Assembly (NCBI GenBank): GCA_022360275.1
Contig: JAKSDC010000030.1
Span: 1 to 50,243, forward strand
DNA length: 50,243 bases
Source of the DNA: Chlorobiales bacterium
GTDB taxonomy: Bacteria > Bacteroidota > Chlorobiia > Chlorobiales > Chlorobiaceae
Direction: 5' to 3'
Shown in pieces: positions 34,954 to 42,786 of the stretch; the first letter of the stretch is position 1; every line of letters starts with the position of its first letter. The notes under the pieces were generated by a model. That model was not told where the DNA came from and ran no database searches. It worked only from the letters and a program-made list of their open reading frames with translations. The position numbers and the translations under genes were made by a program.

Positions 34954-37251
34954 TCACTCCCTCCCGTCCGGTTTGAGTTTCAACAGCGCAACAACGCCCA
35001 GAGCGGCTATCGCCAGCACCGTGATTTCTCCCAGAGTATCGATCGCCCTGAAATCCACGAGAATCACGTTCACCACATTGCGGCCGTTCCCGGCAGGAAC
35101 GCTTGTTTCGGCAAAGTACTGCTTCAGCCCGGACGACAGCTCGAATGATGAGGCAAAAAGCACCATGAGGGTCATCAATACACCGACACACAGGGCTATA
35201 ACCGCATCCCTGCCTCTGTTCGACGATCGGGAAAGTTTCAGGAAACCCGGGAGCCTATACAGCACCAGCACAAACAGGATGACGTTGAGCGTCTCGATCG
35301 CAAAAGTCGTCAAGCCGAGGTCGGGAGCACCGTAGATCACGAAAATAATACCGATGGAAAATCCCAGTACACCAAGAGATACAATAGATTTGAGTCTCGA
35401 CGTGGAAGTGATAAGAAGCAGGGTTGAAACAAGGATGATGAAAGCCAGAGCACCCTCGTAAAAAGTGATTGAAAAGTCGGGAGCGATCGAAATCTGCCCG
35501 GCCGACCGGTAAAGAGCAAAAGAGGCTAGAGCAACTGTCGTGACGATAACCACGATCATGTAGTTACGCAGATAACCGTTCTGCACGAACCGGGTCTGTT
35601 GCCTCGCAAAAGAGAGGAGACCCCGCATCGTCTCTTCATACCAGGCGGAAGGCCTGAAGACAGCAGGGAAACTCATCGTCTGAACCCGGCCGAGCATCTT
35701 TCCCCGGATAAGATACAGCGCGCCGCCAAGCAGAAGCGTGACAAAGCTCAGCAACAGCACCAGATTGAAACCTTCCCAGATGGCAATTTTCAGGCTGAGC
35801 GTTTCGGACAGGATGCTCTGTGCGGACTGTTCGAGCATCGTTCCGATGAAAAAATCGGGGAAGAGACCGAAAAGAAGTCCGAGAACCGCAAGCAGCCCCG
35901 GACCGAGCAGCATTTTGAGAGGAGCTTCGTGCGCTTGTCGGGGGGTCGGCATCGTCTTACCCCAGAACGGTTTGAATCCGACAAGCAGGGTGACCATCAC
36001 CACAAAAGCGTTGGCAAACACAGCAACCGTAATAAGGAATATTCCCCAATACTCCAGTTCGAGAATGGATTTGTAGACCGTTTCCTTGCCGATGAACCCT
36101 ACAAGAGGGATAATCCCCATCATGGACAGGGATGCAAGCGCTGCCGTAAAGGTTGTCACAGGCATCAGTTTCCGTAACCCTCCGAGCTTTGCTACATCAC
36201 GCGTCCCTGTTTCATGATCGAGTGTTCCTGCAACGAGGAAAAGCGTTCCCTTGTAAAGCGAGTGTGCAATGAGGTAGATAAAAAACGCCTTGATCGCCAG
36301 TTTCGATCCGATACCGAGCAGCATGACGAGGGTTCCCAGCACAGAAAGCGTCGAGTAGGCAAGCAGCTTTTTCAGGTCGGTCTGCTTGAAGGCGAGCAGG
36401 GCTGAAAACAGCATGGTTACAGCTCCCGTCACAAGCACCGTGTCCTGCCAGAGCGACGTGCCCCCTATCTCGTGGTTCATTCTGGCTATCAAGTAAACAC
36501 CGGCCTTGACCATGGTTGCCGAATGCAGGTAAGCACTGACCGGCGTAGGTGCTTCCATAGCGTTGGGAAGCCAGAAATGGAAAGGGAACTGGGCCGATTT
36601 GGTAAACGCTCCGATCAGCATCAAGACAACGATCGCCGGGTAGAGTGCATGAGCGGTGATCGTGCCGTTCATATCGTAAAAGGACGAGATTTCGAAGCTG
36701 CCGGTCACCCGGTAAAGCAGGATAATGCCCGCGAGCATCGCCAACCCTCCTCCGCCTGTTACAAGCAATGCCTGCAACGCCGATTTTCTGGCCGACTCCT
36801 TGTGATGATTGAACCCGATCAGCAGAAAGGAGCTGATGCCGGTCAGTTCCCAGAACATGAACATCAGGAGCATGTTGTCCGACAATACCAGTCCCAGCAT
36901 GGAGGTCATGAATATGCCGATGTAGATGTAAAACCTGCCGGACTGCGCATATGCCTTCATATATGCACCGGCATAGAGAAACACCGCCGCACCGATCAGG
37001 GTTATAATCAATACGAAACTAAGGCTCAGGCCATCGAGCAGGAAAGAGAAGTTGATACCGAGCGAGGGCACCCAAGGCATTGATTCCCGGATAACCTCTC
37101 CGGCGGCAATCTGAGGATAGCGCGACAGAAAACCGAAAAACATGAACAGGGGAAACGTCACGGCAACCCAGCCGAAGTTCTCCCTGAACCGTTTATAGAA
37201 CAACGGAGCAAGCGCGGAAGCGCAGTAACCTATTATTAAAAGGATGAGCAA
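34954..37251 (-). CDS. mrpA: Mrp Na+/H+ antiporter subunit A
   Basis: A 765-residue NuoL-like subunit. The antiporter core (about 1-500) has LLMFMFWELTGISSFLLIGF, GAFTKSAQFPFHFWLPNAME, PTPVSAYLHSATMVKAGVYL and AHSLYKGTLFLVAGTLDHET. The C-terminal extension (about 570-765) contains GAPDLGLTTFAIETLNVILF and VNVILVDFRAIDTLGEITVL, specific to MrpA. The start is a TTG at 37251: a stop lies two codons upstream and the first helix needs these residues, so no ATG is available. It is the first gene of mrpABCDEFG, which exports Na+ using the proton gradient. Confidence 0.95.
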   Translation of the reverse strand: MLILLIIGYCASALAPLFYKRFRENFGWVAVTFPLFMFFGFLSRYPQIAAGEVIRESMPWVPSLGINFSFLLDGLSLSFVLIITLIGAAVFLYAGAYMKAYAQSGRFYIYIGIFMTSMLGLVLSDNMLLMFMFWELTGISSFLLIGFNHHKESARKSALQALLVTGGGGLAMLAGIILLYRVTGSFEISSFYDMNGTITAHALYPAIVVLMLIGAFTKSAQFPFHFWLPNAMEAPTPVSAYLHSATMVKAGVYLIARMNHEIGGTSLWQDTVLVTGAVTMLFSALLAFKQTDLKKLLAYSTLSVLGTLVMLLGIGSKLAIKAFFIYLIAHSLYKGTLFLVAGTLDHETGTRDVAKLGGLRKLMPVTTFTAALASLSMMGIIPLVGFIGKETVYKSILELEYWGIFLITVAVFANAFVVMVTLLVGFKPFWGKTMPTPRQAHEAPLKMLLGPGLLAVLGLLFGLFPDFFIGTMLEQSAQSILSETLSLKIAIWEGFNLVLLLSFVTLLLGGALYLIRGKMLGRVQTMSFPAVFRPSAWYEETMRGLLSFARQQTRFVQNGYLRNYMIVVIVTTVALASFALYRSAGQISIAPDFSITFYEGALAFIILVSTLLLITSTSRLKSIVSLGVLGFSIGIIFVIYGAPDLGLTTFAIETLNVILFVLVLYRLPGFLKLSRSSNRGRDAVIALCVGVLMTLMVLFASSFELSSGLKQYFAETSVPAGNGRNVVNVILVDFRAIDTLGEITVLAIAALGVVALLKLKPDGRE

Positions 37252-37288
37252 ATTTCAAAAGCTTAAATGACCGATTTTTCAGAACTAA

Positions 37289-37451
37289 CTGCTTTAAGCC
37301 CCCGGTTGTTCCCGCAAAGGTGGCTGTAAAGCGCTCCGGCTACTCAACTGCAACGCCCGATCAACCTGACTCTAACAATGAAAAAAGCAGGGCATAGATA
37401 GGTCTGACAGCCGGCGAGCCCCTCCCTTCGGGGTTAAGCAGACCTTTGCGG
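37289..37451 (-). promoter_or_regulatory. Putative structured leader of the mrp operon
   Basis: In the 250 bases before mrpA two inverted repeats interleave. The 10-base arms 37312-37321 and 37442-37451 are perfect complements (CCGCAAAGGT/ACCTTTGCGG). A 12-15-base pair, 37289-37303 and 37430-37441, is complementary with small bulges (CTGCTTTAAGCCCCC against GGGGTTAAGCAG). Because the arms cross rather than nest, the two helices could form a pseudoknot or compete. Whether it is transcribed is not known. Confidence 0.4.
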
Positions 37452-37501
37452 ACAAGAATCCGGGCTTTCGGAAGGAAAAAAGCGGAAATGAAGCAAATCT
37501 G

Positions 37502-39619
37502 CTATAGATACTGGCTGATTTTAACCAGCAACAACTGCGAATCTACCGGCTTGACAAGATAATCATTCATGCCTGCCTGTAAAGCATCCTTGATCAACTG
37601 TTCGTCGGATTCACCGCTGAGACCGATCACCGGCACCGAGGCCGTCTTCGAGTTATCCGACCGCCGTATACGCTTTGTCGCTTCGAGGCCGTCTACCTCT
37701 GGCATGCCGATATCCATCAACACCAGATCAAACGCTCCTTTCCCGAGCATCTCAAGCACATCGCTTCCGTCTGCCGCTTCTTCGACATGCATACCGTATT
37801 TTTCAAGCAGCATTCTCAGTCCGATCCGGTTTACGGACGAATCATCGGCAATGAGCAGGGATTTGCCGTTCATTTTCTTCAGCGAAATCCCCTGAAGATT
37901 CCGGAAAACACCGGCAAGCTCCCTGACCAGTTCGTTTTCCGAACAGGGTTTTGCAACCAAACCCTGCATACCCGCCTTATTGGTTTTCCCGTGGGCAACC
38001 GTATAGGGCTGTTCCGTATAGGCAATAATAGGAACGGCTGCTGCCTGCTCACCAGCCTTCCCGTTTCTGATCATTTCAGTCGCCTCATAGCCGTCCAGGA
38101 CCGGCATAGCAAGATTCATGACAACAAGGTCGTAGTCTGCTTCCGACAATTTATCAACTGCTTCCTGCCCATCGGCCGCCTCATCCACCATCACGCCAAG
38201 CGGGAGAAGTGCGCCCCGCACCGCATCCCTGTCGGGAGCTTTATCATCAACCACAAGTATACGCTTCTTTTCGAACAGGGCCCTGTTTTCCCTGATCATC
38301 TCATCGTGACTTGTACGCAGTTCATCCTCAGTAACAACCGGAAACGTCAAGACGAACTCCGCATACTCTCCCTCGACGGAATGACAGGTAATGTCGCCGT
38401 CGAATGCATGCATGACCCGCTTGCAATAGGAGAGTCCCAGTCCGGTACCGCCTTTCTTGCTTGCCGTAAAATAAGGATCGAACAACTTGTCGAGGTTTTC
38501 AGGTGAAATTCCCGGACCGGTATCTTTGACTTTGACAGAGTTAAACCGTTTACCTGTTTCCAGCGTGATATAAATTCTGGCATCGGGACGGGACTCCAGA
38601 AAATACAGTGCATTCTTGATAAGATTGAAAAGCACGAACAAGTACATGGTTTCGCTGATCCTGAACATGAAGTCCCTGCTGCCATCGTAAATGATTTTTC
38701 CCCTCTCGGCACAGGACTCGAAACCGTACTCATCAATGGCTTTCCTGGTGATGAGAGCTGCCGAGGCATAGATGAAACCGCTTTTGTGTATCGGCTTTTC
38801 CCTTACCTCGTCCAGAATCATGTTGATGATCTGGGTTCCTCGCTTTACCGCAACCTGACACCAGGCAACATGCTGATACAGGCTGTCCAATACCTGAAAA
38901 AGATTGTCGAGCGTCTTGTGCGCCGACGAAGCACTGCCTCGCTTGTAATCAGGAAGCTGCTGCTCGATAATTTCGAGGTTGAGTTTTACCTGTCCGAGAG
39001 GATTGCGCATTTCATGCGCGATGCTGCCGGCAAGCGCCTGGAGGGCTGAGTTTTTTTCCAGCGCAACCTGCCCCTTTCGATTACTGTAGCTGAAAAGGTA
39101 CCCGGCAACAACGGTAAACAAGACAACGGTCAGGTACATGGGGATATCGAAATCCGGACTGAGCCTGGTATCAGGAGTGGTAAGCATAAAGACAGCAATA
39201 CCGCAAAGCACGCCTGCAAACAGGTCAAACAGAAAAATCAGCCAGTTCGGCACAAAGGCAATCAGGACAAAGATCATGAAGATTTCCCAGTAGAGCCAGA
39301 GCTCATGGAAATCGTTCTTGAGCAACAGGAACGTAAAGAGGAACGGAAGGACGAAGATAAGTGAAAAATGCCAGTAATAGGGAAAGAGCTTTTTGGCGAG
39401 AGGGCTATCAAGTCTAATAAGAATCAGGGAAAACAGTGACAGAGCCGAAGCCGTCAGACGCAAACCAAGATCCTCGTATTCCATCTTGAACCCGTACTTC
39501 AACAGAAAGTAAAAGAAAATGTTCCCCGGCGCCGCAAGGATCGCCCCCCACGTTACATTGAACGGAGAAATCTGGGTTCCCTCTTTGAAACACCTTTTAA
39601 TGTATCCAGATAGACTCAT
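37502..39619 (-). CDS. CqsS/LqsS-like hybrid sensor histidine kinase with two receiver domains
   Basis: A 705-residue membrane kinase. Six hydrophobic segments (about 24-178) form the sensor. HisKA contains IAHEMRNPL with His202. The HATPase domain has an N-box at 331-340 (FNLIKNALYF), DTGPGIS (366-372) and GGTGLGLSYCK (390-400). Receiver 1 (about 452-575) keeps D458/D459, T535 and K557 but has Asn502 where the phospho-acceptor Asp should be. Receiver 2 (about 587-705) is intact with Asp636. The sensor layout, including a segment like YEDLGLRLTASALSL, and the ending GMNDYLVKPVDSQLLL recall from memory the Vibrio CqsS and Legionella LqsS receptors of alpha-hydroxyketone autoinducers. No CqsA/LqsA synthase or output regulator is in the window. 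Confidence 0.88.
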   Translation of the reverse strand: MSLSGYIKRCFKEGTQISPFNVTWGAILAAPGNIFFYFLLKYGFKMEYEDLGLRLTASALSLFSLILIRLDSPLAKKLFPYYWHFSLIFVLPFLFTFLLLKNDFHELWLYWEIFMIFVLIAFVPNWLIFLFDLFAGVLCGIAVFMLTTPDTRLSPDFDIPMYLTVVLFTVVAGYLFSYSNRKGQVALEKNSALQALAGSIAHEMRNPLGQVKLNLEIIEQQLPDYKRGSASSAHKTLDNLFQVLDSLYQHVAWCQVAVKRGTQIINMILDEVREKPIHKSGFIYASAALITRKAIDEYGFESCAERGKIIYDGSRDFMFRISETMYLFVLFNLIKNALYFLESRPDARIYITLETGKRFNSVKVKDTGPGISPENLDKLFDPYFTASKKGGTGLGLSYCKRVMHAFDGDITCHSVEGEYAEFVLTFPVVTEDELRTSHDEMIRENRALFEKKRILVVDDKAPDRDAVRGALLPLGVMVDEAADGQEAVDKLSEADYDLVVMNLAMPVLDGYEATEMIRNGKAGEQAAAVPIIAYTEQPYTVAHGKTNKAGMQGLVAKPCSENELVRELAGVFRNLQGISLKKMNGKSLLIADDSSVNRIGLRMLLEKYGMHVEEAADGSDVLEMLGKGAFDLVLMDIGMPEVDGLEATKRIRRSDNSKTASVPVIGLSGESDEQLIKDALQAGMNDYLVKPVDSQLLLVKISQYL

Positions 39620-39959
39620 CTATTTTCAATACCTCGACCACAAAAGACATTTTCTCAAGAAGTTACGTAAAAACACCGAAAGAAAAGACAGACACGCTTC
39701 AACCTTCGATATGATGATCACCAGCTATGCGACAGCCGTCAAAACAGTTCTCGTCACAAAAGATCAGCCGTTCAGCCATCTTCCTGGCCAAGACACCATG
39801 ATTCCTCCGTTTGGCGTTTCTGGCCTTCTACAACCGCTCGGTAAAGTCACCCTCGCTTTCAAAATCCTGCGCCAGCCGCTCAACCTGACAGTCGAACAGT
39901 GAGCATTCCACCGCAAGTTTCTGTCACAGCTTCCTACTATTGGCTACTGGCTCCTGAAA
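39620..39959. other. Intergenic region between kinase and nitroreductase
   Basis: 340 bases. The left half holds the probable VapC remnant described separately. The right half shows no intact gene. Its last 25 bases contain a minus-strand CAGGAGCCAGTAGCC motif that shares its core with the small tandem duplication upstream of acyP (15915-15939). Confidence 0.5.
39651..39794 (+). pseudogene. Probable VapC (PIN-domain toxin) C-terminal remnant
   Basis: A rightward frame encodes about 48 residues resembling the end of PIN-domain toxins: FDMMITSYATAVKTVLVTKD followed by QPFSHLPG, where VapC proteins usually have FD-LIAAHAL-LGATLVTN--F-H-PGL. The catalytic acidic N-terminal half and an antitoxin gene are missing, and the downstream sequence has lost similarity. 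The frame has no start of its own and continues from within the antisense of the kinase gene, so it is most likely a decayed toxin-antitoxin locus. Confidence 0.45.
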
Positions 39960-40733
39960 TCACACCTTCCCTACCGGCGCGATATACACCGTAAACTCCT
40001 CCTCTCCGTCAACCCCGAGCAGACGGTCGCATTCGGTCTGATCGTAGGCGGCTATGGCGCAGGTTCCTGCGCCGAGGGCGGTACAGGCAAGGTAGAGGTT
40101 CTGGCAGACGTGGCCGGCGTCGAGGGCAATGACTTTATGGGCGGCCAGACCGTAGCGCCATTCCATGCGGGAAGGAATCGTCGTCCAGAAAAAGGTTGCC
40201 GCAGCAGCGGCCACGAACCGCTGAGCCATGCATGCCCAGGCAGCCCTTGAGCCTATCTTCTCATCGAGAAAAAGCTGCACAAGCTGATTGTCAAACGGCA
40301 GGTAGCGATAGAGACCGGCAGGCAAGCCTTCGACGTTGCCTGCGGCAATGTATGTCTCGAACGAATGCCGCGCTCCGGCGGACGGCACGGTGCGCAAGGC
40401 GCACTCTTCACTCAGCACACGGCGCACCCCTTGCGTCGCCCAGAGCAGAGCGGAAAGCTCATCGAGGCCAAGGGCTGCGGCTGTATAAAAACGCTCGCTT
40501 TCCCGTCTTGCAATTGCATCGACGACCGGTACTGAACAGAGTTTCTTCAATGACCGGAAACCATCCGGCAGATCGACACGAACCGCGTTTTCAGGGCAGG
40601 GTTTTTGAAGCGGCGGGGCAGGAAGCCTGCGGCTCTGCGCAGTTTGCGTGAAGTTGATCGTCTGGCGGATGCTGTCTTTGAGGAAATAGCGATACTGTTC
40701 CAACGTTTCGTCCGGCTTTTTACCTGAATCCAT
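39960..40733 (-). CDS. SagB/ThcOx-type nitroreductase-family dehydrogenase
   Basis: A 257-residue flavoprotein of the SagB/ThcOx branch of the nitroreductase fold. RRESERFYTAAALGLDELSALLWATQG (broken over about 76-102), the FMN-binding VPSAGARHSFETYI and DAGHVCQNLYLACTALGAGT identify it. In peptide natural-product clusters these enzymes oxidise azolines to azoles, but no YcaO cyclodehydratase or precursor peptide is nearby. A stand-alone reductase role is therefore more likely. The protein lacks a signal peptide. Confidence 0.85.
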   Translation of the reverse strand: MDSGKKPDETLEQYRYFLKDSIRQTINFTQTAQSRRLPAPPLQKPCPENAVRVDLPDGFRSLKKLCSVPVVDAIARRESERFYTAAALGLDELSALLWATQGVRRVLSEECALRTVPSAGARHSFETYIAAGNVEGLPAGLYRYLPFDNQLVQLFLDEKIGSRAAWACMAQRFVAAAAATFFWTTIPSRMEWRYGLAAHKVIALDAGHVCQNLYLACTALGAGTCAIAAYDQTECDRLLGVDGEEEFTVYIAPVGKV

Positions 40734-41029
40734 GTTTTATCTCCGGTTCTTATGAACGGCTTTCGAGAAGCGTCCGCAGATTTTCAAGGCTCTGCCGGAA
40801 CCTACATCTTTCTACCATTCGCTGTCGTGCGATATATCGGTGAGGGATGCTTCTACCTCGGCGAGCAGACGCTTGATGACAAAAGAATGTTCTATCCGCA
40901 TGATGCACTCTTTTTTCTCTCAACAGGCAAGCACAACCAATAATTCCTCACACAGTTTGAGACGCCCCAAACACTCAAACCTCAGCGGTTCCGTGAAAAA
41001 CCGTTGCGAGAGGGTCGCGCGCAATGGCC
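40734..41029. other. Intergenic region, no convincing gene
   Basis: 296 bases between the SagB-like gene and rlmD. A 29-codon minus-strand frame (40812-40901) and a 63-codon plus-strand frame exist, but neither shows a ribosome site or family resemblance. Confidence 0.5.
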
Positions 41030-42475
41030 TCAGACGGTGCGTCTGAAGCACGCCAGCGTCTCGATGTGACTGGTGTGCGGAAACATGTCGACCGGCTGAA
41101 CCTCTTCGAGCCGGTAACCGGATGCGCAGATTTCTTTTGCGTCCCTTGCGAGATTTGCCGGATTGCAGCTGACATAGACGATTGTTTCCGGCTGGAGCCG
41201 AACCATTGTGTTGAGTGCCTTCGGGTGCATGCCTGCCCTTGGCGGGTCGGTGACGATCACCCTTGGAAAACCGAACTCCTCGAGCGTACCGAGCAGGGTA
41301 TGAAAATTCTTGAGGTCGACCCCGTAAAACGAAGCATTGGTGATGCCGTTACGCGAAGCGTTTTCAGCGGCATCGGCCAGGGAACTCTCGACGATCTCAA
41401 GTCCGACCGCCCGGCGGCAGCGCTCGGCAAGATAAAGCGTAATGGTGCCGGTTCCGCAGTAGAGGTCATAGACCGTATCGTCTTCCCGCAGTCCGGCCAT
41501 GTTCATGATGCCGTCATAAAGGGTTTCGGCCTGTTTTGTGTTGGTCTGGAAAAAGGAGTTGGCGGATATCCTGAACCGAAGATCACCGAGCCGCTCCTGG
41601 ATAACCCCTTCGCCATGAACGAGGTACTCTTTTTCACCGACGGCAACCGTGTTCTTGCGGGTGGTAACGTTGTTGACGATGGTCATTTTCTGGCGGGACA
41701 TTTCGGAAAGAAGCCTGTCCCGGTATGAGTCCATGAGACTTTCGTCATGCCATGAGCTCACCAGGTTAACCATGAGCATATCCTGCTCCTCGCTGTAGCG
41801 CAGCATGAGGTTTCTTAAAAATCCGTCATGATCCTTTACCGCATAGGGCGAAAGCCCCCTTTCAAGAGCAAACTCCCTGGTTACGGCAAGCGCACGATTC
41901 ATGCACTCCCGGGCGAGGTAACAACGGTCGATCTCAAGCACTTTTTCAAAATTTCCCGGCGCATGGAACCCGAGCGCAAAATCCTTGGGTTTCTCGAGGA
42001 TTTCCATCCGCAGTTCTTCCGGCATGATGTAGCGTTTGCTGGAGCAGGAAAACTCCACCTTGTTCCGGTAATGCATGACCTCCGGAGCCGGCTGTACCGG
42101 TTTGACGGCAACGTTCTGCATCCCGCCAATATGCACAAGTGCATCATGAACCTTTTTCCGTTTGTATCGAAGCTGCGCCTCATAGTTCACATGCATCCAC
42201 TTGCAGCCGCCGCACACCCCGAACACCGGACACTCCGGTTCGACCCTGTCTGAAGACGGTGAAAGCACCTCGTCAAGCAGCGCCTCGATGTAAGCCGGCC
42301 TGATCTTGGTTATGGTTGCTGTAACCCTGTCACCTACAGCCAGCACGCCACGTACAAGCACACCGGTCCCGTTTTCCAGCCTCCCGAAACAATGATCCTT
42401 TTCAGCGATATCGGAAATAGCCAGTTCAGCCGTTTCACCTTTTCTGTACAAATCCCGTAAGTTGCTTTCTCTCAT
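41030..42475 (-). CDS. rlmD: 23S rRNA (uracil-5-)-methyltransferase, RumA/RlmD family
   Basis: A 481-residue RNA methyltransferase. An N-terminal TRAM domain (about 10-65) binds RNA. C82, C88, C91 and C185 fit the four ligands of the [4Fe-4S] cluster. The SAM motif is DLYCGTG (337-343), the catalytic Cys437 is in YVSCNPANLARD, and DPPRAG lies at 410-415. It makes 5-methyluridine in RNA; whether the target is 23S U1939 or another position (RlmC, TrmA-like activity) cannot be told. Confidence 0.92.
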   Translation of the reverse strand: MRESNLRDLYRKGETAELAISDIAEKDHCFGRLENGTGVLVRGVLAVGDRVTATITKIRPAYIEALLDEVLSPSSDRVEPECPVFGVCGGCKWMHVNYEAQLRYKRKKVHDALVHIGGMQNVAVKPVQPAPEVMHYRNKVEFSCSSKRYIMPEELRMEILEKPKDFALGFHAPGNFEKVLEIDRCYLARECMNRALAVTREFALERGLSPYAVKDHDGFLRNLMLRYSEEQDMLMVNLVSSWHDESLMDSYRDRLLSEMSRQKMTIVNNVTTRKNTVAVGEKEYLVHGEGVIQERLGDLRFRISANSFFQTNTKQAETLYDGIMNMAGLREDDTVYDLYCGTGTITLYLAERCRRAVGLEIVESSLADAAENASRNGITNASFYGVDLKNFHTLLGTLEEFGFPRVIVTDPPRAGMHPKALNTMVRLQPETIVYVSCNPANLARDAKEICASGYRLEEVQPVDMFPHTSHIETLACFRRTV

Positions 42476-42786
42476 TCAGTCTTCCCCAGAGTTAACAAAG
42501 CTGCCCTTATGACTCCAACGCTGCCTCCGAGCACCGGTTCCGACAAAACGGGTGCCCACACACCCTTTCCTGCTGCAGTGACACGGTTCTCCGTCCGGCA
42601 GCCGTTGCGTTATGCCCCTACTCTCCCGCAATACCGTGAGCTCAGTGAATCACTCTATCACCGCAAATAAGGCTGCAACAATTTCCGCGGTTGCGGAATA
42701 TGCAGCAAGTCCTGGTGGATACTGCAGCAGTTTATGTTACCTGCCCCGACATCATCACGAAGTCAGGGCAGCTTGTCAATCGGGGG
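42476..42786. other. Intergenic region between yidC and rlmD
   Basis: 311 bases with no credible gene. A 9-bp imperfect hairpin at 42741-42771 (CTGCCC/GGGCAG outer stem, GAC/GTC inner stem, one mismatch) lies 16 bases after the yidC stop. It may serve as a terminator of the rpmH-yidC transcript, although no T-run follows. Confidence 0.5.

Noticed and set aside
40812..40901. 29-codon minus-strand frame starting MRIEHSFVIKRLLAEVEASL
   Set aside because: The peptide looks plausible, but it has no clear ribosome site, is very short and matches no family I know; left as a possibility only.
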